Below are positions 54,344 through 64,000 of a stretch of 64,000 nucleotides of DNA, in pieces. The DNA lies in NCBI GenBank assembly GCA_001599715.1, contig BCHU01000009.1, positions 62,001 to 126,000 of the forward strand, read 5' to 3'. Origin of the DNA: Phaeotremella fagi. Taxonomy: Eukaryota; Basidiomycota; Tremellomycetes; Tremellales; Phaeotremellaceae. The first letter of the stretch is position 1; each line of letters opens with the position of its first letter. The notes under the pieces were generated by a model. That model ran no database searches. It was not told the origin of the DNA and worked only from the letters and a program-made list of their open reading frames with translations. Position numbers and translations under genes: made by a program.

Positions 54344-55593
54344 CTAAACCCTAAAACAAAATTGCAAGTGACTATAAAGAAGAGAAAGCGAATTTCTAAA
54401 CAGAAGATTAATTTCAATCCTGCCAACTAAACACCCCCAAACACTCACCAAAACAAAAACAGAATCAGAAATCCCTTGACTCGATTGTTCATTCTCATAA
54501 GCCAAGACGTTCCCAGTAAGTCCAAAAGATCCTATCCAACCCAAAACGCTCAATCACAATCCCAAGAAAGAACGATATGGACATACTATAATGGATACTA
54601 TCGATTATCACTGCATTTGGTGAATCACCATTAGGATTGGTCCATTGAGCGGTGATTTCTTGGGTGTCTGCGTTGTATACCCACTAAGGTACTTTTAGTA
54701 CAGTCTAGGTTCAGACTTACGATGGCTGTTTCGACGTTGGCTGGATTGGTGGTGGTTGAGGTATAACTGTTTGAGATTCCACTTTTAGCCGTAGAATCTG
54801 ATCCAACTTTAATTGAATTTTAGTCAAATTTAACACCAAATATGATGGAAATCATTTACCACTTGATCCGACTTGAGCCATGAACACGAAACTGAGACAT
54901 AGTGTCAACTTTGAATAAATCCCCATACTGTATTTAGTGTTCTACTCACTCCCCCGAGGTAGATGTTAGATCAGCATTCGGATTTTGAGTGGGGGCAACT
55001 ATCCAGTCAACACAAATACGAACGTACGACCTACCAGCTCCGAAATAAGTTTCAGTAGGAAATTGTAAATTACTTGGATCCATGGTGATCTCAATACCAT
55101 AAGTAACACCAGTGGCGGCCGCTTTGAAATTGAAGATGATAGCTTGGCTACCCTAAAACGCGTATTTGATCCATGTTAATATACTCTCTGTCATGGTCAA
55201 ATTGAGATTTGACGTACAGCAGTGTTAGCATTGACGATAGTACCCAGAGCAGATAACGTCGGTGTCATATAACCAATCGTGAATCCCAAATCAACGTTTG
55301 AAACGACGATATATCCTCTGTAACTGAGGTCCAAAAGCGGGTGAGCGAGCCCGTAAAGAACAAAGATGGAGTCAATACCTTAATATAGGAGGAGGAGAAT
55401 TCCTAGGTCTCAAGGCCTTTTTCTTCGCATTCCGTAAAGATCGATTAATCCGTAGACACTCAGCGTTGGTTTTACAATCCGAATTACCCATCGAAAGAAG
55501 TCTACGGGATGGGATGGTGGTACTAGGTGAATTTGGGATTGCACATGTTGATACTACTGTTAAAGCAAGTACGAAGATTTGATATATCTTCAT
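54344..55593 (-). CDS. Secreted basidiomycete-type glycoprotein
   Basis: ATG at 55593-55591, five or more introns, about 300 residues. A cleavable signal peptide (IYQIFVLALTVVSTCAIP) is followed by SDCKTNAECLRINRSLRNAK, a short Cys pair plus basic linker common in secreted basidiomycete proteins. The mature domain has SYRGYIVVSNVDLGFTIGY, GSQAIIFNFKAAATGV, FVFMAQVGSS, AIWVYNADTQEITAQW and SFGLTGNVLAYENE, a beta-rich family of unknown function found in many mushroom and yeast genomes. Intron joins near 54930 and 54530 were chosen to keep the frame; an intron of 55 nt (donor GTATGT) before SFGLTG gives the best family fit. The 3' end is uncertain: reading on gives a stop at 54344, while an extra splice could end it earlier. 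Confidence 0.55.
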
Positions 55594-55855
55594 TATGGGA
55601 ATAAGTTGAGGAGGATGAAAAGATGATTGTTACAAGAATGCTTTGTGCTATACGGGGTAGATACTCCGAGATCTATTCTTGTAAAAAAAGCCACGGCCAA
55701 GAGCCACAGGGACCAGGAACCCTTTTTAATTCTAAAAATCTAAAGTACATACTCACGTTCTTGCTCGCTTCAGTTTACGCCATGGCCATACTATTGTCTG
55801 CAGCTGCAGCCCCGGTAGAGGTGAATAACCAGATTTTCATTAAATTTTAGCACAA

Positions 55856-58471
55856 TCAGTGCGTCACACCGACCCAACCTCTAATTCTACCGACTCTATC
55901 TAAAATCTCTTTGCCCTTGCCTTCAACACCACCCAAAGCCAATCGATAACCCTCCAAATCTTTAATCTCAACACTTTCCTTCCATCTCTCCAACTCCTCC
56001 CATTCGACATCAAGTGCTCTAACAGCGTTAGACAGATAGCCCAAATCAGAAGCCAACTGAGCCGAACCGTGTGTAGATAATTGATTGATCAGCGGTAATG
56101 TCTGATTGGTCAGATCAGATAAAAGTGAGAGTGACAACGACGAAACCCAGGTCGAAAGGACGGTTTCACTATTCAAACCGTGTTCATTTTTGATCACCAA
56201 ATCTAAAGATTCTTTATCGACGTAGGGTAGAGTTTCTATAGAAAACGCCAGGGCGTCGTCCGTAGCGTAAACCTCGAAAACACGTAGTAAGTTTAACAAA
56301 CCTTCCGAAAGTCTGGCTACAATGTCCGTGGGTGAAAGTGAGAAACTTGGGATTTGGAGTTCACCTCTTCGAGGTGCTTTGTCGGGTTGTGACCAAACCG
56401 ATAAACTTGGGTAGGACGCTAGTTGCGAGCGTAACGGTGAAAGGATGATGTCTTGTAGGAAGAGTTGTGCTTTTTTGGTGAATTCAGATAAAGTTTCTCG
56501 AGCCATGATGAGTGGGTAAGTGGATTCAGTTGATGTTGAGAGTGAGGTCGAAATGTCGTGTAGTTGGATTGAATTGAGTGGTGATTGTTGAAGGAGAGTC
56601 AAAACTCCGTTGGTACTGGTATGAGTTGACTCGGACTGCTGTACCATCATCGATAACAAAGAAGTATACAGTTTTCCCTCAAAAACACCCAATCGATCCC
56701 GAATATCACGAACCGTCTCAAGTAAGTGTAAACCCAATTGAAAACTACCCCAATCTTCGGTAGAATAATCCAAACCGTCAAAATCCAATTCATCATGATT
56801 GGACGAAACCGATTGTTTCCCGTTTGATTGTTTAGCCAAATTGATAGTAGTCGTCATATGAGATTCCAAGAAATCAGATAGAAATTGATTCAAGGCAGAA
56901 ATCAATCCTTCAGCTCCATAACCGTGAGTCAAGGAGTTACATCTTCCAATGGCATCATCCGCCATTCCAAATATCGTAACTGCTTTTTCCCAAAGTAATT
57001 TAGCTGCACTATCTTGTCTTGATGAAGTTGAAGTGAACGCTGGATCGTTTTTCAGTTGATACGATAGATAACGACGTTCTAACGATGGATACGAAGTTTG
57101 TAAATCCAAGAAAGGTTCGTACAGAGTCGTTTCCCAAATTGATGACCCGATCGTAGTCTCTGCGCGAGAGAAACGACTCGACATGCGTCGGTTTCTAGGT
57201 ATACCAGGACTAACATCGGAGGTACCACTGTTGACACCGCCTTGGGAGTTGAAAGCGACCTTGTCCATGACACTTTGTATCGCGACACCCAACTCCTCAG
57301 TCGCTTTGAAAGCACGAATAACTTCAGGTAACGCCTCTGAACCGTAATGATCCACCATAGCCCCTAAACGAGATTGCATCGAGGGTTCCAATGAATCCAG
57401 AGTACTTTGAACAAATGTCGATAAAATCTCTGCAGCTTCGTCATGTGGGAAAATCAATGAAACCTGACTCCGTTCAGTTGTAAGGACGCCCAACAAAGTC
57501 GTGTAAAACCTAGGTAAGAAGGAAGTTAATTTCATTGGAGTCGATGAATCCTGAACAACGACGGAAAGTTGTGTTGAATCGAGTAAAACCACATCGTTCC
57601 ATTCATCTAAAATAGGTGTTCGTCTAGCGTTGAAATAGTAATTTCTGAATTCTTGACCCCTCTCCATTAATTCAAAGATATCATAGAACTTTGCACAAGC
57701 TTCCGTATCAGATCTAGCCAAACATTCCTTTAACGCAGTACTGGAAGAAGTTTCCAATTCATTTTGTAAACTAACCAAAAGGGTTTTACGATTTTCATAT
57801 TCCGAGGGAGTGTTTTGAAAGACGACCATTGATTTTGAAGCTTCCGCCAAACGTTCACCAGCTTTGTTCCATGCTTGTGAAGCTATCAGTGAAGTGATTT
57901 CAGATTCAAGCGTTGACCAAGATTCAGCTTCGCGTAAAACGTCTCTAGCAGATTCCATCCTGGTTTTGACTTTATCGAGATACGATAGTTTCTCCAACGA
58001 AACCTGAGTTTTAACTTCATCGCTTTGTTTGGAATTGTTTTCTGGGTTCGTTTTGGTGTTGGTGGTAGAGGCCTGTCTAGCTACTCTAGTTTGAACGGAT
58101 TGTAGATTCGCTTGAAGGGAGGTAGCAGATTCTCTCATGAATTGAAGATCATAAGTTAATCTTGGAACTGTCCTTGAAATGTCGTGGATGGATTGTTCGA
58201 GTGAAGAGGATGTATCCTGTGTAAGAATGGTTAAGCGATTTGAAAGATCGTTGAGATGTTTGTCAAGAACTGGTAGGTCAGGTTGAGCGTGAGGTTGAGA
58301 TGAGGGAGGGAGTAATGGTGCCAGCAGTTCGTTTAGGAATGAGGCGATGTCTGAGGTGTAGGTGTCTAGTGAATTCGCTAGAGTCGATGTGGAAGCTAGA
58401 GGTTGATCACTGGGTGGTGTAGATAGATCTACGTGACCGTTTGTAGGTCTAGAGGAGAGTGGGGAGGTCAT
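55856..58471 (-). CDS. COG7: Conserved oligomeric Golgi complex subunit 7
   Basis: Subunit of the COG tether that captures retrograde vesicles at the Golgi. One uninterrupted frame of 871 residues, close to the fungal norm. After a disordered Ser/Thr-rich start comes the helical N-terminal leg: VPRLTYDLQFMRESATSLQA, then LEKLSYLDKVKTRMESARDV and LREAESWSTLESEI. The mid part includes ECLARSDTEACAKFYDIFEL and FRNYYFNARRTPILDEW, as in Cog7. The rest is all-helical with no membrane segment or catalytic motif. A single long exon is notable beside heavily split neighbours. It is divergent from the XLF-like gene, with 173 bp between the start codons. Confidence 0.8.
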   Translation of the reverse strand: MTSPLSSRPTNGHVDLSTPPSDQPLASTSTLANSLDTYTSDIASFLNELLAPLLPPSSQPHAQPDLPVLDKHLNDLSNRLTILTQDTSSSLEQSIHDISRTVPRLTYDLQFMRESATSLQANLQSVQTRVARQASTTNTKTNPENNSKQSDEVKTQVSLEKLSYLDKVKTRMESARDVLREAESWSTLESEITSLIASQAWNKAGERLAEASKSMVVFQNTPSEYENRKTLLVSLQNELETSSSTALKECLARSDTEACAKFYDIFELMERGQEFRNYYFNARRTPILDEWNDVVLLDSTQLSVVVQDSSTPMKLTSFLPRFYTTLLGVLTTERSQVSLIFPHDEAAEILSTFVQSTLDSLEPSMQSRLGAMVDHYGSEALPEVIRAFKATEELGVAIQSVMDKVAFNSQGGVNSGTSDVSPGIPRNRRMSSRFSRAETTIGSSIWETTLYEPFLDLQTSYPSLERRYLSYQLKNDPAFTSTSSRQDSAAKLLWEKAVTIFGMADDAIGRCNSLTHGYGAEGLISALNQFLSDFLESHMTTTINLAKQSNGKQSVSSNHDELDFDGLDYSTEDWGSFQLGLHLLETVRDIRDRLGVFEGKLYTSLLSMMVQQSESTHTSTNGVLTLLQQSPLNSIQLHDISTSLSTSTESTYPLIMARETLSEFTKKAQLFLQDIILSPLRSQLASYPSLSVWSQPDKAPRRGELQIPSFSLSPTDIVARLSEGLLNLLRVFEVYATDDALAFSIETLPYVDKESLDLVIKNEHGLNSETVLSTWVSSLSLSLLSDLTNQTLPLINQLSTHGSAQLASDLGYLSNAVRALDVEWEELERWKESVEIKDLEGYRLALGGVEGKGKEILDRVGRIRGWVGVTH

Positions 58472-58644
58472 TGTGTGGTGATGAAGTGGAAGTGAAAGTG
58501 GAAGTGAATGTGATACTATCAGTAACTCTTCGAATGGTTGTCCTTACGCGGTTACATCCTACACGTAATTTGGCAGTCAAGACTACCTTGAATAACATCA
58601 ACAACCTTTGCAACTACAACTACAATAAATATGTGATACATACA

Positions 58645-59874
58645 ATGTCAACCTTCACAGATGTAAGTAGAGAGTACTAGATTCCACTGATAGGAAGAAA
58701 CATGACGAAGCCCTGCTTTCATCACCATGGCTTCCAAATTCGACCTCTAAAGGTCGATATTTGATCGTAAGTCAAAACCAAACATTAAACCCTGACAACA
58801 GAAATACGCTCCTCATCCAGAAAGACCAGGATACATAATTCTAGTATGACCAATGAGTGGACACGATCTAACTTCTCAGATTACAGATCTATCTAAAGTT
58901 TATTTCGAATCTCTAACGACACCAGCGTTCTCCTCTAGGTTTCTACAGATTGATGCGCATGAATCGTCAAAGACACGGAAATCTAATCAGAAACCCAAAG
59001 CTCATTCTAGACCTAGTGAGATTGAAGTGGAAGATCTAAAGAGAAGGACTGAAGATGAATTGTTGAATTTGGATAGATTGATGAGCAGTGATGATTGGGA
59101 AGATGTTGAGATTGGTTTAGAATCTGATGATTATTTCGTATGTCCAAGTGATCAACAATGGTGTTAAAGTACTTTCAGGACGCGGTCTTTGTCATCAAGT
59201 CAAATGATTTTAGTTGGATCTTTAATACCACGGAAATCAGAGATAACTATCTATCGATAATCTCGAAACATCTGTTCATACCTCTAACAGGTCTGATCGC
59301 AGACGCCAGATCGATCAAGGTATGTCAACCGTCTAAGCAATCACTAATGCATTTAGAGTAAAGGGAAACCATCGGTCGATTCTTCAATGAAGATACTCTC
59401 TGATAATCAAGTCTCGAGGGAGCTGAGTTCTTGGGTAGATAAATCTTATGGTCCACCGAAGAAATTTATTGCTTCTACCGGTACGACACCAGCGGATGAT
59501 AATGAAGAAGCTGAAGAAGAGGTTTATGAAGACGAAAACAAAGAGAAGAACGTAACCCGATCACCATCACCAGAACCAAAGAGATCCACAACCAGAACGT
59601 CGAAAAGAATACTCTCACCCTCACCAACGAAATCGATCTCACCACCCTCATCAGCCCAAAGACCGGTACATCATCAAAAAGAATCGACTCCAGCTGAAGA
59701 TGATGACGATGGGATAGAACCAACTCCTCCGAGCCCTTCCCCTCCCCCTCTTACTCATCTAAGAAAGATAAAGAGAAGGAAGAAGAGGAGGAATTGGAGA
59801 AGAAACGTGAAGCTCTTAAACGAAAGATGCAATCTGGTGGAGGTGGGAAATTGGGTAAGAGGAGATTGAGATGA
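58645..59874 (+). CDS. XLF/Nej1-like non-homologous end-joining factor
   Basis: Expected to bridge broken DNA ends with XRCC4/Lif1 and ligase IV. Small exons spliced by frame: 58645-58662, about 58693-58751 (opening KHDEALLSSPWLP), about 58801-58840 (KYAPHPERPGYIIL), 58886-59139 (ITDLSKVYFESL), 59181-59320 (VFVIKSNDFSWIFN, then ISKHLFIPLTGLIADA) and 59357 onward. The early head pattern W-L...LIKY...Y.I.LTDL..V..E and the later FSWIF...SKHL..PL.GL fit the XLF head domain. A disordered Ser/Pro tail follows. At the end two readings exist. Without splicing, a basic tail stops at 59869. Removing a 98-nt intron (donor GTACATC near 59665, acceptor ATCTAAG) gives a charged helix EELEKKREALKRKMQ and a GKRRLR end at 59874, which suits the family better. 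Confidence 0.65.
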
Positions 59875-60209
59875 GGGTTGTGATGGGGGATGCCACACTA
59901 TCGAATGGATGATGAGATTTTTAGTTCTTTTGGAGTTTGATGGGGTAGGTGATCGCTATGGGTTTACGAGTATGAGATGCGTTCAGATCTCATGCTTGGG
60001 TGTCCTTGAATTCTACTGTATGTATGGATGTATTTACGGCGATAGATGCTGAGTGTGGATTCACTATGAAGTAACGAATTAATGACGTGTAATTAAATTT
60101 CAACTTTAAAAAGTTGAGAATGAAGATCTTCATCTTAAATTTCAAAACCATACATTCTTTGAATATTTTACAAAATTATAACCAAGAGTTATAAAAAGAA
60201 TATCCAAAA
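59875..60209. other. Intergenic region
   Basis: A 335-bp gap in tandem orientation with the next gene. The AT-rich sequence just before 60210 (TTACAAAATTATAACC) is probably its promoter/leader. No other feature. Confidence 0.45.
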
Positions 60210-61368
60210 ATGGCACCATCAAAAGAAGCCTCAACCTCAACACCCAAGATAGTCCAACAACTACCCAAAAACTTTTCCGAGAAACAAGCGAAAAAAGCTG
60301 TTGAAGCTCTGTTGAAACATAACTCCAAAGTCGTTGCTGAAAGAGAAGAAACCGAGTTGTTACCAAGGGAAGAATATGTTTATTTGGTTATCAACACTAA
60401 GACTGGTAGTACGAAGAAGAAGTTGATGCCTATCAAAATGTCAGTAAAGATCCCAATCAAACCAATATCGTCAATTAACGTTTGACCAGAATCCTACCTC
60501 ATCCACCACTCCCACCACCCCCCGCAACCTCAGTTTGCTTATTCACCAAAGACCCTCAAAGAACTTACAAAGATCTCCTCGCAACGCACGAAATCAAATT
60601 CATCAACCGAGTCGTTGGAACCTCTAAACTCGGAGGTAAATTCAAACCATACGAGGCTAGACGTCAGTTACTCCGTGATCACGAGTTGTTTCTGTGCGAC
60701 GACAGGATCTTGGAGAAGATGCCTGGGTTGTTGGGTAAAATGTTTTTTGAAGCTAAGAAGTGGGTCATCATCCCCTTTACACAGTAGATAGATCGGGGTT
60801 ACTGATATATGGTATAGACAACCTATCCCAGTTAATCTCGCTCGTAAAGATTTGAAAGCAGAACTAGGTCGAGCAATCTCCTCAACATATTTCCATCCAT
60901 CAACCGGAACTTCGTTGTAAGTCCCCTTACCCCTTACCCCCTGGCCCCTCCTAACCCAATTATAGTTCAATCAGAATCTCCACACCTAAATCATCAACTC
61001 CCACCCAAACCCTCGAAAACCTCCTATCAGCCCTCACCCCAGTCCTCCAACATATCCCAGGTGGGACAGACAACCTCTTGAGTATAGGTGTTAAAACCTC
61101 TACCAGTCTTTTGTTACCGATTTGGAATTCTGGTTTAAGTGGACGGTTCGATGGTAAGAAGACTGAGTCTGAAGGGTTGGATGTTGAAATGAACGAGGTG
61201 GTCGAGGAAGAGGTGGTTGAACCTGTCAAAACTAAGACGGTTAAATCTGATTCAACTTCTACTTCGAAGAAGGTCGATGGGAAGAAATCCTCTGATGGGA
61301 AAAAGAAATCTTCAAAACTTATCGGATCTGCTGGTCAACGTGCGAAGAAAGCCGTTATTGGTGCTTAA
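60210..61368 (+). CDS. Ribosomal L1-domain nucleolar protein (UTP30/CIC1/RSL1D1 type)
   Basis: Four exons (60210-about 60438, 60490-60759, about 60817-60915, 60965-61368), roughly 330 residues. The L1-like domain reads FSEKQAKKAVEALLKHNSKV, EYVYLVINTKTGSTKKKLMP, SVCLFTKDPQRTYKDLL, VVGTSKLGGKFKPYEARRQL, HELFLCDDRILEKMPGLLGK, FFEAKK, PVNLARKDLKAELGRAISST. This order is that of the yeast Cic1/Utp30 and human RSL1D1 group, which joins early pre-ribosomes in the nucleolus. The C-terminal 60 residues are Lys/Ser-rich, as in the family. Which of the two yeast paralogues it matches cannot be settled by eye. Confidence 0.8.
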
Positions 61369-61564
61369 AAGGGACGTGTGTTTCGGTTTTCAAAAGTGTT
61401 ATTGGGATTCTGGTTAATTAGATCATGTATGCATATACCCATGACTCCATCAGAAACGAATCTAAATAAACTTCTATCCTGGACCCAATTGTAATCCCAG
61501 TTCCAAACCCAACTTCCACTTCACCCTCAAAGCAATCCCCATCGTCTCCTACTCATAAAATAGT

Positions 61565-63287
61565 CTACTGCTTCTTCCTCTCATCGTTCTCGACCCATTG
61601 ACCATTACTGTCCTTATGTCTAACAGTGAAACAGGCAATACCAGTATGTTCCGTACTACCCCCATCGATCAGCAATCCGAAGATTCAACTTAAGAAGTTT
61701 TGACTCACATTTGCCAAATAACCTCTCGAGCAAATCGAACATAATTGAACAGAGCTACCAAGAACGACATGCAGATGAAAACGTTAGCCGCGACCGGTGA
61801 AGATTGGACCAGAGGTTCTCTACGATATCAATTAGTACGAGGTAGAGGTTTTCATTTTGGTGGGACCCACCTGCCGAAAAGATATTGGGCGTTGGCGTCT
61901 ATAGCACCGAACAATGAGAAAACCATCATACCGTTCCAAAACGGGAAAGGCGATTTGGTGACATGAGCGAGAATGAGTTGACTGACTTGGTAAGAGAAAC
62001 TAACAGGTGGGTCAGTGAGCTATTCAAATTCAGTGCTATTGACAGAAAGAAATGGACATATATCCCCAACTCACCTCATTCCCCAGTACCCCATGAACGG
62101 TAGTAATCTAGCATCATGGACTAGAGACACGCCACCTCTTATACCAGCTTGTAACCAACTGACCAGAATCGCGGTGTGGAGTAAGAAAGGTAATAAACCC
62201 AATAGAGGCGGTAAGATTGGTTGATTATTTTTACGTTTCGAAATGATAACGTTCCAGTAGCTATAACCAGACGATCGGTCATCTCTGTACTAGTGCAGAG
62301 AAAAGAACAACCCACGCATTAACTATATTCCCCACAGTACCAAAAGCCGCAAAAATCATGAAACCAATATTAACAGGAACGTCTTCAAGTTTATAAACCC
62401 CCTTCAAACCCAGAACCTCATCGATCTTGAGCGAAACCTCCAAACCCGATTGACCCAAGAAAGAGACTATCGGTTGTTTCCAAAATCCAGTCCCTAACGG
62501 ATGGAACGCTGTGATAAGGTAGATGGCGCAGATGAGGAGGATCCCTTCGACTGGACCTGAGAAAGCTGAGAGGTAGAGGGTGCCTGTATGGTATTCTTCC
62601 CAGGTTGAGAGGTAGAAATTTGAGAGGGTTGCTGCTTGACTGGCTACTGTCCACCATGATCTGTTTAGACCTAGGGCATGGGAACATAGGATAACTTCGA
62701 GCTAGGTGGTTAGGTCAGGTTTGGGGTCGGGGCTTGGGGGTTTGAGAAGTTACATACGGTCGTGTTGATAGCGTCTAGTTGTGTTGATTAATTGTCGATG
62801 CGTAGTGAATTAAGGGGATACTCACCACATCCATGATCAAACATTTCACCAAGTGGACCAGCCATACCAGTCCGTCTAGCTTGTTTACCATCAATAGCGT
62901 CCATACCTATAACCCCAATTCAGTACAGCACCAGCACAACATCCAACGTGAACCCACTCTGATAAGCGAACAACCCAATAGCCCAAGACAAATAAACCCA
63001 AGAAGAAAGTTCTTTGCCCGTATAAGTCAAATCAAGACATAACAACGTTGCGACGTTGATGAAAACGAAACAAAGACCAAGGAAGGTTATCTATCGTGTA
63101 ATCAGAATAAGTGTTGAAAGTGGGAAAACTCAAGTCGACGTACAGCGTTAGGAGCTAAACTCATTGGAAACAATCCAACCAACCAATTCCAATATGGACC
63201 CAAGACATGACGGGAGACTACTGATTTATCCGTTCCAGAATATTTGTATTGGTCTAAACCTTTGAATTGGGTTTTGGAGATACGCAT
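61565..63287 (-). CDS. CDP-alcohol phosphotransferase (choline/ethanolamine, CPT1/EPT1 type)
   Basis: ER/Golgi membrane enzyme that transfers phosphocholine or phosphoethanolamine from its CDP form to diacylglycerol. Start 63287-63285, stop 61567-61565, about eight exons, some very short (for example ACGCTATCAACACGACC only). The N-terminus [20 protein letters not shown], then [16 protein letters not shown], is family-typical. The catalytic CDP-AP signature reads [26 protein letters not shown], shown here as [15 protein letters not shown] and FDHGCD, with all Asp ligands present. Later exons add multiple spans ([29 protein letters not shown]). The C-terminal hydrophilic tail ends [15 protein letters not shown], then ENDERKKQ. 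The variant DAIDG is found in the CEPT1/CHPT1 branch. Substrate choice cannot be told from sequence. Confidence 0.85.
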
Positions 63288-63722
63288 GGTAGGTCGTGGT
63301 GTGGTGTGGTGGGATGTGATGTAAAAATGGAAATGGGAATGGAAATCAAAATCAAGAAAAATCTGACTTTGATTTGATCTTAAAAACGTCATACTTATCC
63401 GTGGCGTGGCATTCACACAATCCAACGATATTTGCCCCATCATACTTGTAAACTCGAAATTTCTGCATAACTAAAATAGTAAAGAGTAAGGACGAAGGAG
63501 GTCGAAGTAGGAGTTGAAGTAGAACTATAAAAGTCGAAACTGAAAACTACATGAACGAAAAGTGAATAAACAGCGAAAAATGAAAAATAACCGGATCGAA
63601 ATAAATAAAATTGGATTCAAGTGGAAAGGGGTTACAACCTAAATAGCTTGAAAGAAAAAAAGAAACAAATCAAAAGTATAGAGGATGGTATAAAAAGATC
63701 CCGAATCGAAATCTGATCAGAT
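63288..63722. promoter_or_regulatory. Intergenic region upstream of phosphotransferase gene
   Basis: This 435-bp gap contains the promoter of the phosphotransferase (reading left) and the 3' UTR of the HMG-box gene. A purine-rich AATGGAAATGGGAATGGAAATC-type run (63326-63347) is the main low-complexity feature. Confidence 0.45.
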
Positions 63723-64000
63723 CTATTCATCATCAGAATCCTCTTCGTCTTCTTCAGAAGCGACGCTAATGAACCACCAAATCAGTCCAAAATTCACCTC
63801 CTCAAAAAAAGTAGAATCAACTCACGCCTCAACTTTCTTGGAAGAACTAGCTGGTTTCTTAGTTTTCTTACCGATAGAAGTGTCATAAGCAGCTTTATCG
63901 GTAGCGGCACGTTCTTTATCACGAGCAGCGGCGGTTTCGTATGGCTAGAAAGTGTGTACAGAATTAAGCAATGAGAGGGTGAAAGAGTGAATACAGTTTG
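63723..64000 (-). CDS. NHP6-like HMG-box protein, 3' end only
   Basis: Stop at 63725-63723. The last exon (from about 63765) encodes VASEEDEEDSDDE. The previous exon (about 63944-63826) encodes PYETAAARDKERAATDKAAY followed by DTSIGKKTKKPASSSKKVEA. The first block is the end of an HMG box (PY...A..DK.RY...KAAY in Nhp6), and the basic then acidic tail fits a fungal Nhp6/HMGB protein that bends DNA and assists FACT. The 5' part lies beyond the right edge. The intron between these exons (GTGAGT ... TTCATTAG, about 60 nt) is clear. Confidence 0.7.

Noticed and set aside
54880..54935. Separate small secreted protein starting at the ATG near 54929
   Set aside because: It gives a signal-like start (MGIYSKLTLCLSFVFMAQ), but splicing with the CTCAG acceptor joins the same stretch in frame to the upstream exons, and the combined product fits a known secreted family better.
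55623..55850. 75-codon frame with a hydrophobic segment
   Set aside because: Lies in the promoter of the secreted protein gene, ends just before the COG7 stop, and shows no family pattern.
1..64000. tRNA, rRNA, CRISPR, transposase or LTR elements
   Set aside because: None recognised on either strand by eye; no long terminal repeats, reverse transcriptase motifs or tRNA cloverleaf boxes were seen. A covariance-model search would be needed to exclude small ncRNAs in introns.

Overview
The window looks like a chromosome segment of a basidiomycete yeast, most likely a tremellomycete (Cryptococcus/Kwoniella type). Genes are densely packed on both strands. Most are split by many GT..AG introns of 32-60 nt with CTNAY-type branch sites, and the housekeeping set is clearly fungal. 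No bacterial, viral, CRISPR or transposase signature was found, and I saw no tRNA or rRNA gene.

Layout. 1-3849: the 5' end of an MFS transporter (minus) divergent from telomere protein POT1 (plus). 4222-7917: an adaptin-like trunk protein and the oxysterol-binding protein KES1/OSH4 (both minus). 8341-18515: two multi-span membrane proteins of unknown function (minus) flanking about 6 kb of seven small genes, mostly orphans. These are a degenerate Nudix-like protein, a Cys-pair protein, a Cys-rich-tail protein and four single-exon orphans. 18934-20285: F-box-like protein. 20457-27257: spliceosomal helicase BRR2. 28244-32674: PHD+SET protein of the SET3 type. 33184-36652: UBE2G1-type ubiquitin-conjugating enzyme and ribosome biogenesis factor NOC4. 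36770-41271: five tandem, co-oriented, two-exon small genes that look like one diverged family. 41722-42550: an unrecognised conserved-looking protein. 42951-47021: HMG-CoA reductase. 48360-50027: a recent tandem duplicate pair of small orphan genes, duplicated with flanking DNA. 50637-55593: an F-box-like protein with propeller-like strands, a second F-box-like protein and a secreted protein. 55856-64000: Golgi tether COG7, an XLF/Nej1-like end-joining factor, an L1-domain nucleolar protein (UTP30/CIC1/RSL1D1 type), a CDP-alcohol phosphotransferase (CPT1/EPT1 type) and the 3' end of an NHP6-like HMG-box protein.

The core genes serve separate cell functions (telomere capping, splicing, sterol synthesis and transport, Golgi trafficking, ribosome assembly, end joining) and do not form a pathway cluster. 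The novelty lies in three accessory patches of small, fast-evolving genes: 10.3-16.4, 36.8-41.3 and 48.2-50.2 kb. In the middle patch a phase-2 intron near the start is kept in all five genes although the proteins have diverged strongly. Exon borders were read by eye from splice signals and reading frame, so small border errors are possible. Residue positions are approximate.
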